Shown here piece by piece: positions 19,097-32,901 of a DNA stretch of 64,000 nucleotides (position 1 is the first letter of the stretch; every line of letters starts with the position of its first letter). The notes below the pieces were generated by a model. It was not told the DNA's origin. It saw only the letters and a program-made list of their open reading frames with translations, and made no database searches. This DNA comes from Sarcomyxa edulis (Eukaryota; Basidiomycota; Agaricomycetes; Agaricales; Mycenaceae): the NCBI GenBank assembly GCA_009761415.1, contig QUOL01000009.1, positions 1,116,001 through 1,180,000 on the forward strand. The letters are read 5' to 3'. Made by a program: the position numbers and the translations under genes.

Positions 19097-20878
19097 TCAT
19101 CCACACAACGTACAAATTCTGGCTTGCATATCTCCACTTCCACTGGCAAGCATTGCCCCTGCTGGGCTAAAGTCGACAGAAATTACTAGCGGTAGTATGC
19201 ATACTTCAGTACCAATATCGAAGCCCTCGCGACAAGACAGACATCGATTACCTGAATTCGTATGCCCGTTGAGCATACAATGCGAGATCCCGGTCATTGG
19301 ATCCCAGAATTGGATGCCCATGTCCTTGGATCCGGACACTACCCATTGGCAATTGGGCGATATACTGACAGAGAGTACATAATCCTGGAAGATAAGACCA
19401 GATGAGCGCTAGTCGTTCAGTTAGTTGAAGTAGAACCACGCACTCTGTGCCCTGTAAAAGTCAATATGCACCGACTGAGATGATCCGTTTGGTTTTGAAT
19501 CTCTTCCGGTCCAGTGTTTGCCAAAGTCTCCGCCCTAGCCTCGAGCTCGACCCTACTAAGGTTCATCAATCCACTCACGTCCCAGTACTTCATAGTGTTG
19601 TCCAAGCTCCCACTGAGCAGCCCCTTCCCGTCAGGTGTAAACTTAACGTCATACACGCTATGCGAGTGGCCTTTCAATATCTCTACTAGACGCGCAGTGT
19701 TCATATCCCAGATATACACGAGCTTGTCAAGGTTGCCTACGGCGAGGAGCCGTCCGTTAGGGGATATGACGACGGAAGTAAAGCCTGAATACGGATCTGG
19801 GTCCGAGTCCTTGAGGGTCAGTACTCTCGAGGAAGCGTCCATCAGATCCCAAATCCGCACGGTGTAATCACCAGAGCACGACACAATCAGCCGTCCGTCG
19901 GGGGAGAACTCGAGAGAGGATATCAAATCTCGATGGCCACCGAAAGTCCTGAGAATGGACCCAGTGGCTACGTCCCAGATCTGCTGTATAAGTCAGAGTC
20001 AGCGACTCAAGAAATTTGTAGAGAGATTACGTACTCGGATCTTGTCATCTTCAGCACCTGTAGCGAGATGTCTCCCATCCGGACTGAAACATACAGTACG
20101 GATATGCATGTCTATAATCAGGGGATCGCGATTATGTGCAAAGACACTACGGAACTTGAATCATTTAGACAGCTATGGAAAGAATGTGGTGACGCCACTT
20201 ACCGTATCTTTGATCCAGTCATAGCATCGTATATTTGAGCCGATTTGTTACACCCTGTAGCAAGATACCTTCCATTTGAAGAGAATCGGACACAACACAC
20301 GACACTGTTGAAAGAAGGTTATTAGGATCGCAGTGCAAATGAAAAGATTGATTGTGATTAGAAAGAAAACGCTCAGGCTCTCAATGGACAACGAGGCTCA
20401 AAAAGAATAATCAGGCAACAAGGGGCCTGATCTACAGAAATATCATGGGCTATAACACCGACCTTTCATGGATCAAGGTATGCACAGAATGCACGTCCAA
20501 GATCCTTTCCAACTTTGGATTAAATATGGCGAACCAATCAGCGCCTCCCGTTTTCAATTCGGGAGGGACGTTGAGAAGATCCACACGATCTCTGAAATCA
20601 GCATCGACAGTGCTGATCGATATATTGACAGGATTGACCTGGGAGGAAGAAGCCTGAGCCTGAGTAGAATCAAGCGTGACTGAAGGATATGTTTTGCGAT
20701 ATTCAGTTTCCAACCAAGTCTTCATTACCAAACGTGATGATTCGGCGGACAAAGGAGGGAACGCAGGCGCGACGAGGGTGTAATGTCGGACGCTGTTCAT
20801 ATCGGGAGAGCACTGGATTCGATAGCCGTTCGTGCATTCCAATAAGCCACTGAAGAACACCAAGTTCTTCAGGAACAT
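19097..20878 (-). CDS. Tup1-like WD40 protein without visible Tup_N domain
   Basis: Reading the minus strand, the exons join cleanly into a seven-bladed WD40 propeller closely resembling fungal Tup1: [16 protein letters not shown], then [20 protein letters not shown], then [20 protein letters not shown], then [20 protein letters not shown], then [19 protein letters not shown], then [16 protein letters not shown], then [18 protein letters not shown]. Introns of about 50-60 nt keep the frame (for example between the HE-S and R-V junctions). Tup1 with Cyc8/Ssn6 is a general co-repressor. Here the region upstream of the propeller (start taken at ATG 20878) does not look like the N-terminal coiled coil that forms the tetramer and binds Cyc8. 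This is probably a divergent paralog, and the start could be elsewhere. It lies beside the repeat island. Confidence 0.8.
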
Positions 20879-21650
20879 GTTTTTGGAGTTTTGGAAAAGC
20901 ACCGCCAACTTGTTGACCAGAACGAAGGTATCGACACTATTGTTTACGCAGTGAGTTTCGAGAGAGGTAGACAAAGTAGAGATACTGACGGCGAGTCTTC
21001 TCTTTGCCAATCAAGCAGCAGGCGTAAAACTTGTACATACGTTTCTCTTGACTCTCCCAAGCATTCCACTTTAATCAGGGAGAGATGACGGATGGTATAC
21101 ATCTCTAAAAAGACCTGATGAGTGGAATAAAAACGCCCTACGAGGAGTTCTGGGCGCTCGGTATCTCGCAACGTGGATGTAAAGCTTAAAGTTTATGGTT
21201 CTTCGACTTTCCTTTGAGCGCGTGTGCAGCTCGTTTGTAAGGTACACTTCATTGAAGTGATTTCGGCATCGTTATTGACAAGTACATTGAGGCGCCGGCA
21301 CGATAAAGATCAAACGAGCTGGCCGCAGTCCTAAAGACGACTCGGAAAGAAAAAAAAGTCAAGAATCTCTCGAAATAGACAAAATAATTGAGCTTATATC
21401 CTGGCTAGAAGATAGCACTACGTACTAGATGTCTCTGATTTTTGCAAGGTTCACTGGATGAAGGTAAGGAAGCAAGGCGCGATCGCCCAAAGTTACAAGT
21501 TGCCCCAAAAGGGTCGCTAAGCTGAATCCTTGGCGAATTCCAAATCATTTTCTGTTTCTTCTCATCACCATTCTACTCGACCTCGAGCTGGGATTTACCC
21601 CGCCATTGGCGCCCTTGAAAGAGTAAAAAGACTGTCCTGTTTTGCGACGT
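20879..21650. other. Intergenic region between Tup1-like gene and CCH1
   Basis: This is the divergent intergenic space of two genes transcribed away from each other. A minus-strand frame near 20944-21171 might hold a further 5' exon of the Tup1-like gene, but no coiled-coil segment or clean splice was found. The segment just before CCH1 (21541-21650) has pyrimidine runs typical of a fungal 5' leader. Confidence 0.4.
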
Positions 21651-24600
21651 ATGGACTTTCAAGATATTTACTTGCATCATTCGCCTAGGACTTCATCTTC
21701 GTCTGCAGTAGATCTGACTGGAACACCTGCTGGACTGGCTAGTTCAGCTCCACAATCTCCTTCACTGGATCCCTCAGACAGTCAGAATGCAGTCTCGCGA
21801 CGGAGGACTAGTTGGGGTCGGGTAGAACCAGGACAAGACCCACTACGGTTCGAACAATCTACTCATGCACCCACTTCTTCGTCGCACTCTGTCAATGATG
21901 ATCCCTTCTACTCGCCGCCAGACGATCCATTATCTCTTCCTTACGTTCCTTCCAATGTTACTACCCACTATGAAAGCAGCCTCCCAGAACTGAATACATA
22001 TTCAACCTCCCAAGCGGGTCCGTCAACCGCGTCCCTGATACCTCCTCGCGAGTTCGACGGAAGGGAGGACGACGAAGCGCATTTGACTACTCATATGTCT
22101 CACAACCGCGGAGAACACTGGAGTCAAGACTCGGTCGACGATCCCGAGCGAAGTGCTGGCGCAACGCCACGATCTCGTCGAAGGACCGTACGGTACAGCA
22201 CCGTTGCTTCTCCTCTTAAAAGGACTGGAACCGCCATCAAATCCGTCTCAAAAAATCTCCGACGTGTATCCTTGCGCGTCGTCAATCTAGCAGGAGCTGG
22301 TCTTGAGACTCAAATGCGCTTGGCGGACGAAGATAACGACTCTCTGCGCTCTGCTAAACGGAAAGGCAAGGATAATGGAGATGAGGAAGACGAGGATGAG
22401 GAGGAACTACCCGACTTGTCAAAGTCATTGCCAATTCGCGGTCGTACGCTCGGCTTCTTGGGCCCAGATAGTAGGCTCCGTTTAGCGCTGTTGAAGTTTC
22501 TTGTATATCCGTGCGTGTCTTCCTCTTGCGTACATTGTTTTCCGCTACTGATACTCGAGTAGATGGACAGAGCCTGCTATACTTGTTTTAATTATTGTAA
22601 ATGCTGTTGTTTTAACGATCCAGGCATCTCGCTCTTTGACTCTATCCACGTCGGACGGCACCGTTTTGCCTTCGCCTGTCAAGGGCTTTTTCCACTCTTG
22701 GGAAGATTATACATTGTTTATTCTATTTATCGTGTTTACGTGAGTTCTCGCTTTGCAGACTCACTGTCGTTTGCTGACTTTGCGTCGTTTACCGAATTTG
22801 CGTCTTAGCCTGGAGGCTTTCGCTCGCATTTGTGTTTCAGGTTTTCTACTTGACCCCGAAATACCCATATCGACCTTGTTCATGTCACCTCTATCAACTT
22901 ACTCCACCGGACCAACCACGGAGCATCGCGGACCCGCAGAAAATTCGAACTCTTCTGTCACGCGCCAAACGTCACTTTCCCGCCCACAGGGACCTCTATC
23001 GCGTGGCTTATCCCTTAATCAACGGCTCGAAAGACTCAACCATAATCTTCTTCGTCCCTTTCAGCTATCCACTCGCTCTCAAGTTCATTATCCTAGTGAC
23101 GGTCACTCTGAATCGACTCTCAACGTCCCTTCCAGCACTCCGATTGCAGAGAAGGTAAACTCCAAAGCTCACGATGGCCTCCGTGACCCACCACAACCGA
23201 CATTCTTTTCGACTACTCTGCAATCGGACAAGAATGACCTGATATCCCTCCCATTCCACCTCAGCATTGTCCACGCTCACGATAAAACATATCGGAATGT
23301 GCCTTATCTAAGGCATAGTTGGAGTCGAATTGATTTCGTGGCTATTGTTAGCTTCTGGATCACTTTCGTTCTGGCCACTACAGGGCTGGAGAGGGGAGCT
23401 CATCACATCGGTGTCTTCAGGGCTATGAGCGTGATCAGGACCGCGAGGTTGTTGACGATTACTTCAGGTACAACGGTAGGTTTGAGTTTTAAACTCCATA
23501 TAATGATCTCGGGATCTGATATCATTTGGCAGACTATCATGCATTCCCTGAAGACTGCGCGCCCCTTGCTCACTAGCGTTGCTTATTTCGTCTTATTCGC
23601 CATGGTCTTATTCTCGTAAGTCTTCGTGTATGTTCCTCCTGTATACGTGCATCCTGACGGTGAGCAGAATTATCGGTATACAGTCGTTTGAAGGATCCCT
23701 TCGACGCACTTGTTTTCTTAGCCCTATCCTTGGTGTAGATGAGATTCAACTGGACTCACAATTTTGCGGTGGATATATCGATCCTACATCTCTCAATGTG
23801 ACAAGCTACGTTCGTTCGAATGGAGAGCATGCATATTCGACCAAAGGCTACATCTGTCCGCTAGGTCAAGTTTGCAAGGTCAGTGACAGTTGTGCATTAG
23901 ACTCATTCTCCAAAAACATATGCTTCGATTGACTTCGCTCTACAGGAAGTAGAAAATCCACTGGACGGCGTTGAAAGCTTCGACGCAATCTATTATGCAG
24001 CCTTGCAAGTCATCGTGGTTGCTTCTGCTAATGGGGTATGTTCTGCACGTCTCGTATATGTCGTCTCATCGTTGATCACATCCATTGCATCACTTTTCAG
24101 TGGTCTCCCTTGATGTATAGTATGATGGACTCCGAGTTTTTCGTTTCTTGCTTCTTCTTCATCATCTGCATTATCGTGTTGAATTTCTGGCTCATCAATC
24201 TCTTTGTCGCCGTGATCACCAACACTTTCTCGGCCATCAGATCGGAAACGAAGAAGAGTGCGTTCGGGGCGGCTCCGTATGAACATTTTCATTCCTGATT
24301 TGCAGTCACTGGCACTGACTTGAATCGGTATCAGATTAGCGCCGATGGTTGACGAACAAGACGACGGGTGGTCTGTCAAGGAAGGTCGAAAAGCTGCCAA
24401 GACAAATATCGCGAAGACCATCTATGAGTATACCAGATGGTGTTGGGTAATTCTGGCTCTTGCGTCTTTGGTCCTTCAAGCCACAAGGACAGTAGATGTG
24501 GGTGCAACACACGAGATACTCCTTAATTATGGCGAACTAGCTATAACACTGGCTTTCGACTTTGAGATCGGGCTGCGTATTCTCGCTACGTTACCCGATT

Positions 24601-27600
24601 GGAGAAATTTCTTCTTCCATGGGAATAACTGGCTCGACACTATCTTAGCTATCGGCTCGAGCATCATTCAAATCCCTGCCATTCACGATTCTGAAGTTTA
24701 TCCGTGGTTCACAATCTTCCAACTAGCCAGGTTTTACAGAGTCATCTTGGAGTTTCCCCGGATGAGACCTCTTTTGGTGCGAACTCATTTCATGACTCTC
24801 GTTCGTAGCGGTCGGTAACTCACTTTTCCTTTTCTTCCAGCTCGCGGTATTCGGTAATATGTACGGTCTGGCAAACATGTCGTTGTTCCTTATATTGGTC
24901 AACTACATTGCGGCCTTAGCTTCGATCCAGTTGTTGCGTGGGGATATTGGAAGTGATTCGACGATGAATTTTGGCCAGATTTTCAATGCCTTTCTTGGCG
25001 TCTATCAAGTGTTCTCCTCGGAAAATTGGACGGATGTGCTGTATGGAGCAACTGGAGCAGAGTCCAAATTGGGCCAGGTGGTCATTGTGGCGTTATTCAT
25101 CTCAGCTTGGATGCTGTTCGCCAACTGTGAGCGCATGCTTCGATCTCCTCCATGATAATGTGCCTAACCCGTGCACCAGTCATCGTGTTACAAATGTTCA
25201 TCGCTGTAATCAACGAGAACTTCGACGTCGCCGAAGAATCAAAGAAAGGACAACAGGCATCGAATTATTGGGCCACACACCAGCCGCAGGAGGGCAAGAC
25301 GACTTGGATGCGCCGTCTAAATCCTTATCGATGGATGCAGGCCAATCCTGTCAAAGTCAAGGTGGAGCATCTGCCCTCTAACTTGGTTCTTCCTATCCAG
25401 AAGGCTTTGGTTCAAGAGTATAGTGTTCCCAAATCTGATGCTCGTTCTGCAACGGTACGCACCACTAAGGTGTATTACAAAGAAAAGCGAATTGTCACTG
25501 ACTTCTTTAGTCATATCGTTAGAGCCGATCTGTTGCTGGTAGCGTACATGGTCCTCGACATTATCCATCCAAATCTCTATCAGCACTGCAGCGATTGTTC
25601 GCCGGAGAAGCGAAATCCAACGATGTGCCACTCACAAACCTTAGGCATGCGCGGAAGGATACAACGACCGATCCTATTGATGAGGAAACAGATAGGCATT
25701 TGTGAGTAGTATATACATTGCTTCCGTCGCTACGCATCTCACGTTAGTATCAACCGGCAGGGAATTACTAGCCGCGGTCAACCCCGAGGATACAACCTCC
25801 GAAGATGTTAACGACGCGTTATATGAACGTCGAGCTTTGAAAGCAGACTTCATTCGTGATCATCCGTCGTATGATAAAACGTTCTGGATTTTCTCTCAAA
25901 AAAATCCCCTACGTCGCATGTGTCAGAAGCTAGTGCAAGCTGCGAACGGCGAACGCATCTTCGGTACTCCACACTCACCCATCGCCCACCCTATATTCCA
26001 GCTTGTATTACTCTTGACCGTCATCGCAGGAATCATTGTGGAAACTATCGCGACGCCTGTATATCGTCGAAACTTCTTTCTCGAGAATGGTCGCGCTCGA
26101 GGATCTTGGTTTGACATCTCAGAGGCTGCGCTTGGGTTCACTCTTTTGGTTGAGTTCCTCATCAAAATCGTCGCGGACGGGTTTATCTTCACGCCAAATG
26201 CCTACGTCCGGAGCATCTGGAACTGTCTAGATCTCATCATCCTGGCTGGTGTTCTCGTCAATGTGTCGACGTCCTTGATATTCATTGGCGGACTCAGCCG
26301 CCTTACTCGCTCATTGAAGGCACTGCGTGTGCTTCGTCTCATCACGCTCATTGATAGGATGCGCGACACCTTTGAGTCACTTATAATCTCTGGTGCTTCT
26401 CGTATACTAGATGCTGCTGTTCTAGCCATCTTATACATGATCCCTTATGCTGTCTGGGGCTTGAATATCTTTGCAGGCAAAATGAACGAATGTAATGACG
26501 GCAGCGTGGCTGGGATGTCTGACTGCACCAACGAGTTCACCAACACGGTATACGGCGATTCCTTCGGATTTTTGGTCCCTCGATCTTGGAACAACCCCTC
26601 ACCATCTACCACCTTCTCGTTCGACACATTCCGGTCCTCTCTCCTTATCCTGTTCGAAATCGTTTCTCTAGAAGGATGGATTGATGTCATGGGGGTTGCT
26701 ATGAGCATCACAGGACATGGGCTGCAGCCCCAGACCAACGCTTCCCAGGTCAACGCTATATTTTTTCTCATCTATAATCTTCTCGGAGGAGTCGTGATTT
26801 TGACACTCTTCGTCAGGTGAGTCGACTCCGTCATCGTCAACAGTAATCAGCATCTGACTCTTAATTTCTGCAGTATCATCATTGGTAACTTCAGTTCCAA
26901 AACTGGCTCTGCCTTCCTCACGACGCCGCAAAGGGAATGGATTGACCTGCAAAAATTGTTCAAGCGACAAAAACCGTCGAAACGACCGCTCAAACGTCCT
27001 ACATGGCCCATTCGATCATGGTGTTTTGATCGCGCCGTCAGCAAGCATGGTTGGTGGTCTAAATCGATGACTTTCTTGTTCATTCTTCACATTTTCGCTT
27101 TAATGTAAGTTATTTTTCTATGCTGCCGTCATGTGGAAACTCACGTGTTGCATACAGGACGCAAACGTACACAACACAGGACGTCGTGGACACAATACGC
27201 AGTACGCATTCTTCTTTTCTTGAGCGGACTCTTACCTAAGAACGAATATGTTTGACAGGCACCTTCTTCTTGGTGGTCACAGCTATATACCTTTTCGACA
27301 CTCTCATACGTTTTTACGGCCTTGGATGGCATAGTTTCCGCGCCAACGGCTGGAACCTTTTCGACATCATCATAGCTGGCGGGAGTTTCACAACGAATTT
27401 CATTGTCCGTTCTGGCGCTCACGGCTTCGTCATCGAGCAACTCTTGAAGCTTTTCCTTGTCAGTATCGCGTTCAAATTGGTACAACGCACGAACAGCTTA
27501 AACAAGTTGTTCAAAACTGCCATGTACGTGAACTCAACTTAATCCTTTTGCATGCGAGAATCTCATGACATCAATAGGGCAAGCTTACCGGTCATTTTAA

Positions 27601-29376
27601 GTTTGCTGGGGTTGTGGCTTATTCTTTTCGTATTTTTTGCTATCCTATACGTCGAAGTTTTTGCCATGACAAAGTGGAATAGTGCTGAAACGAGAACTCA
27701 AAACTATTCAACAGTCGGTTCTGCTTTGGTCATGTTGGCTTTCATGAGCACTGGGTTGAGTGATTGATCCTTTTTGAATAGTAATCGTACTGACCAAACA
27801 CTTTAGCGAAGGCTGGAATCAATACATGCATGATTTGTACACATCATCCGTTCCCTCTCACCAATCAAGAACTCATTGTGGATATATCTAGCGCTATCGT
27901 CTATCCTCGTTGCACCAATACCTCTAGTTCTGAATCCGAGTCCGATTGCGGGAGCATCGGCTGGGCGTTTACACTCTTCATCGCTTGGAATCTGCTCAGC
28001 ATGGTAAGTTTGGAATTTTTGACCTCGCACTGTTCTATATTCTAACGTCAAGGTCAAGTACATTTTTGTGAACATGTTTACTGGTGAGTGCATTCCTACT
28101 TTTCGCATGAATCTTATTCACACTTCATAGGTGTGGTTGTGGAGAATTTTTCCTACGTCTTTCAAACCTCTGGCGGTGGAGCAAAATCCGTTACAAGAGA
28201 ACAAATGCGCGCCTTCAAGAAGATCTGGGCAGAGTTCGCCAATCCTAGAACTGGTTATCTGGAACGTAACCGCTTTGTCCCTTTCTTCGGCGTATGTTTT
28301 TCAGTAATATCTACTTTGGCACCTTCTGATCATCTTATAGAGGCTGACCGGAGTGTTCGAAGTGAGAATATACTCTGCAGAGTACAGCGTCCCAAACATC
28401 ATATCAGCTTGCAAGGAGGAGTCAGAATCAGAATATGCTTGGCCTTCTAAGACGGTTGCGGGCATCGATCTGAACAAGCTTCAAAGGGTACTTGGAACTA
28501 TCGACTACGCTGCTGTTCGGAGGCGTAGAGCGATTTATAGCCGATTGTACCACGAAGCTAGTATTTCTCACCAGCAAGGCCGGGGAATTTCGTTCACCGA
28601 TATGCTCATGCTCCTCGCCCATCACAAATTGATCGTCGATAGAGAGGCATTGATGTGCGTTCCATCGCCTTTGACGAATAACTGGAAATCACTGACACCG
28701 ATATACAGTCTGAAGGATCTCGTCATCAGGACAGAGACTAACAAGCTCGTCACGGATCTTGTAAACCTCGATCGCGTTCGCTCTCTCTTGAAGATGATAT
28801 CTCACCGTCGGCGATTCTTAGCTCACAGAGAGAAAATGCGTGGACAACAAGGTGAGTAATGAGGTTTCTACATAACCGCAAGACATGTTTTTTCTAAAGC
28901 TCGAATCAAAGATATACCGTCTATCGTCGTGGAAGAAACGATACCTGAAACACCACCGGGATTCACCCGGGACATCACAGCGTCCATCTATGATTCTGGA
29001 GGATTTTCCGTCACCAATAGCCCTTCCCCAGCACATAGGAGTTATCATTCCCCTGATGCGTCTCTTGCATTCCCTCCCACTCCAGGCGCAGGTTTGCATA
29101 GGGGTCGACGGCTTAGCGATATCAGTATGCTATCTACTGGGGATATAGGCGGGTCCAAATCGTGTGTATTCCTCCAAAGACTCTTCGTCTTTGGTACTGA
29201 CATATGTGCTTAGACGAGATTCATCTTTGTCAAGAGAAGATCCTCAAGATATACTATCGTCTATGCAGAATTCTATGTGGGGTGGTGAATATCATTCTGA
29301 GCTCTATTCTGCCGTGACTGCCCGCTGACGATATTTTCTAGACATGATGGATGCTGAAGAAGACGAGGAGACCTAA
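21651..29376 (+). CDS. CCH1: Cch1 voltage-gated calcium channel alpha subunit
   Basis: A large gene with about 20 short introns encodes the four-domain, 24-helix plasma-membrane channel of the high-affinity calcium uptake system (partner Mid1). The Ser-rich N-terminus leads into [20 protein letters not shown], diagnostic of Cch1. Pore loops are visible in each repeat: VASANGWSPLMY (I, about 24020-24115), [12 protein letters not shown] (II, about 25012), [13 protein letters not shown] (III, about 26658) and [12 protein letters not shown] (IV, split by an intron near 27755-27806). The selectivity positions therefore read N/E/E/E. A voltage-sensor-like helix with repeated Arg ([14 protein letters not shown]) is in repeat III. 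After the last helix comes [10 protein letters not shown] followed by an EF-like region and an acidic end (EEDEET). Start ATG 21651; stop 29374-29376. One intron near 25470-25590 has uncertain edges. No frame break was seen elsewhere. The 3' end faces TIF32, 181 bp away. Confidence 0.93.
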
Positions 29377-29557
29377 TTTTTTCGAATATTTAATTCAGAG
29401 TATATACCCTTGGGACACTGACGCCACTCGCATGTACAGCACACTAGACACACTGTATTCTTATCATCTCACACTCGTTCGAAAGCATGGATAGAAATAA
29501 GACGCAATGAAGTGGGTCAGTTAAACAGCATAGTGTATAGGCTAGAATAGAGTAAGA

Positions 29558-32500
29558 TCAAAGGCCCCGCCCTCTCCCTCTTGTCGGTCGCCAGACCGCC
29601 TTCTTCTCAGGGACTTTCTGGAAGCCATCATCGTCCGTTTTGCCATCTTCCTTCGGCGAAGTCACAGGGGGAGAAGGTGCAGGTGATGCAGGTCTGGGAG
29701 TTCCAGTCCTAGATACAGGAGCCTCTGCAGTTTTCGATTGCTCTCTTGCCCGCCAGCCTCCGGGGGCTGCCCCTGACAATGCACCAGGTCGATATTTGTT
29801 CGACGGTGCAGCGGGGCTGGGACTTTCCGCGCGAGGAGGAGTAGACAAGCTGGCACGAGTGGGTGTAGCTGGAACGCTATTTGTAGGGGTGGGCCGTCTC
29901 CAAACATCTCCATTGGTAGCACGAGCTGCAACTGAAGGAGGTGCAACGACGAGAGGCTTGCGGACAGGAGCAAGCTTTTCTGCAGCGCGTGCTTGTCTGC
30001 GAGCTTCAGCTTCCTCTTCACGCTGTAGTTGTAGACGAGCCTGCTCCAGTGCTGCAGCACGGTCTGCTTCACGAGCTTTGCGCAATGCAGCGGCTTTTTC
30101 TTCTGCTTCCCGTTTAGCTGCTTCAGCAGCGGCCTCTGCAGCTTCCGCCTCTGCACGAATTCGTTCCTCTTCGGCGGCATGTTCTGCCGAGGAATCAAAG
30201 TCAGCCTGGGCTCACGCTATCGGAGATATAATGGCAAACATACCAGCTGCGAGTCTCTCTTCCTCTTCTTCCTGAGCCTTCCTAGCTCTCTCCTCGTCTT
30301 CGATACGCTTCCTCTCCTCCTCACGTTCCTGAATGATAGCCTTTCTCCTCTTAGCCTTCTCCTCTTCGATTTTCCTCTGAGCGGCATCCTTCTTTTTGGC
30401 AAACTCCTCGCCCCTTTTCGCGATGATGGCTTCTCGTCTCTTTTGATAATCGTCCATCATACGCGCCAAACGTTTCTTGGTCGTGAGATCCTCGACATGA
30501 GCAAGTTTGGAAGCATCCTTGTGGGCGATCTGGATAGCGTTGAAGGTTTCGCGGTCGTTCTGCTGCTGCTGCTCATAATCTTGAGCAAGTAGAGGGCGCT
30601 CTTCTTTACGGTAAGCACGCTCGATGTGGTCGACACGCTTAGCAACTGAGCGGAGACGCTTGTCGAGCTCCTTCTTCTCCTTCTCGAGCCTGGCGACTTG
30701 AATGACCATGAGACTATCGGTGTTGAGGTTTTCAAGATTCTGTTGTTCAAAATTAGTATCGATGTCGAACATGATTGCAACACGAAGATAGATGAAAAAA
30801 GACGCACGTCAACATCGACTCCCTTAAGATGACCTTTGTCCACAAGGGCCTGTGCCAACTTCTTAGCCTCCTCAGCACGAATAGAGTCCATCTCTCTCTT
30901 CGCCCTGTCCAACTCCCTCTTCCTCATTTCTTCCTTAGCTCTCTTCCCTTCCTCCTCCTTCTCCCTACGGCTGATCTCCGCCCTTCGACTTGTCTCCTCC
31001 TTCTCCTTGCGTACCGACAGCTCACTCAATAATTCTCGTCTCCTCGCCACCAAAGCTCTTCTCACTTGCAACGCTTTGCGTTCGCTCTCCGCAGCAGCAA
31101 CCAACGCCTTGAACTTCACCTGCTGTTCCTCCGCAGACAACGCACTAGGAGACGCAGGATCGAGCGTGACCAACGAGTTGTGCAAGCACATGGCGATTTT
31201 GTTTAACCGCGTGCGGACGAGCTCGGATGTCGAAGGCTGGATAGAGCTTTCTTGGGCAGCACCAGGAAGTCCAGCAGATGCAGGAGGTTCGTCAGCAGAA
31301 ACGAATGCGTCGTCGACGAATGTGATGCTCCCAGCAGCATGATCCACCCGGATACTTAGCTCGCCCCTTCGTGCACAGCCCATCACGTACGCTTCGATTT
31401 GCTCTTCGTCGTATGCACCCTCTAGGCCGGAGCTTTTCAACGGTGCGACGAGTTCGAGAAGATTGGAGACTTTGATGGACGAGTAGACTTGGGAGAGTTG
31501 AGAGAGGAGACGCGACAAAAGTGCGCGTTGGAGGAGTGCACCGTAGGATGCATATGCGGCATCGTCCGAAAGAGTCTGGAGGAGTGGGGCGATAGAAGAA
31601 CATAGGGTGAGTGGGTCGAAAGTGACTTCAAGGATGTTGTACAAAGATTTGATGGAATCGGGGGATAATTTGAGCACATCTCGGGAGAGCTAAAGAGATG
31701 TTTTTAGTAGGATGATTAGTAAACATCGAAATATAGCACTCACTGCGTCTTTGAGGAGGCCAGCTCGCGTCGGCATTTTGGTAAGACCAAGAAGAGCTGT
31801 CAACCGTCCATTCTTTCCCTTCAGCTCATCTGGCTCTTCTGTGTGCAAGCCTACAGGTACGGCAAGTGCACTGACGAGCACCTGTCCAGCCAGTCTGCTG
31901 AGTTCCTCCTCCGACTTACCACCGATGCTGGTCACTACAGCATAATAACGGCCCCATGCTGCGGCATGATATAGCGCATTTCCACTCATCAAGAAGATCT
32001 TGGTGAGTTTTTCGTAGTAGTTGGCCATCATGGACGGTCTTGGGGCCTTTTTAGCCATAGTGAGCAGATTGTGGACGTCTTCGACAGACCGGAAGGCTTC
32101 CTGCCATAGTTCGAGCTCTACAGAAGTATTGAGCTGGGCAAAACGAGTATCGAGATGATGCTGGAGAGTATCGGGATCGGAGAGGTTGATGGAATGGGGC
32201 TGGTGGGAGTATTTAGCGACGTTCGCGAGATGGAGACGGAGTGTTTCGCAGAGACGACGGAACTCGACTTTCCGTTGATGTTTGAGACAGAATTTGAATG
32301 CTTGTTGAGCAATTTGCTGATCGATTCAATGAGTATTGAAGATGTTTTCGAATTTTTCTTAGCTATGACGCACCTGGTATATCACTTCTAATCTCGCGTT
32401 GTTTTTCAAGGTCTCTAGGGAAGTCCGGTAGCTCTCCCACAAGAATTTGAGCCATGGAGTGACGAGTGCCCTATCCGTGCGGTCTTTGCTCTGGTCACCA

Positions 32501-32901
32501 CTGACAGCACCTAGCAAGATACTCTCCGGAGTCTCGCTGGCCTCCAAGTCGTCTACATCGACCGCGACCTTGACAGCCGCCTGTTCTTGCGCCTCCCTGA
32601 CTTTTGCATCTGCCAATTGAACGAAACGGGTGATGACGACTTCAATGCTCTGGACACTGGTGTTCTGTGCAATGTTCTTGTACTGCATCAGTCCTTCTTT
32701 CGCGGTTCGGCCCTTTCGCATGTCGACGCACAGCTCGACGAAACGCAGCATTATGGGTTCCAGGGAAGCCAGGGGCGTCGAACGGAATCGTTTCGACGAG
32801 AACATCTCTGTGAGGGATTGTAGGGCTGCATGTGTCTGCCCCACTGAAACGAGACCCTCGGCCTGCTTCAAAACAGTTTCTGGCTTGGAAAATGGCGCCA
32901 T
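29558..32901 (-). CDS. TIF32: Translation initiation factor eIF3 subunit a
   Basis: The minus-strand gene has five exons (introns near 32385-32320, 31740-31690, 30830-30750 and 30235-30180; edges approximate). The N-terminus [20 protein letters not shown] and the following helical repeats match eIF3a, the scaffold of the eIF3 complex that binds the 40S ribosome. A PCI domain is expected around residues 320-500 (segment [20 protein letters not shown]). A very long charged helix follows ([20 protein letters not shown] and similar), typical of eIF3a. The end is Pro/Ser-rich and finishes with TRGRGRGL, an RGG-like tail. It is convergent with CCH1. No damage seen. Confidence 0.93.

Noticed and set aside
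29640..30275. Plus-strand 211-codon frame opposite eIF3a
   Set aside because: Lies antisense to the conserved charged helix of TIF32; Ala/Ser-rich translation is a shadow of the Lys/Glu-rich coding strand.
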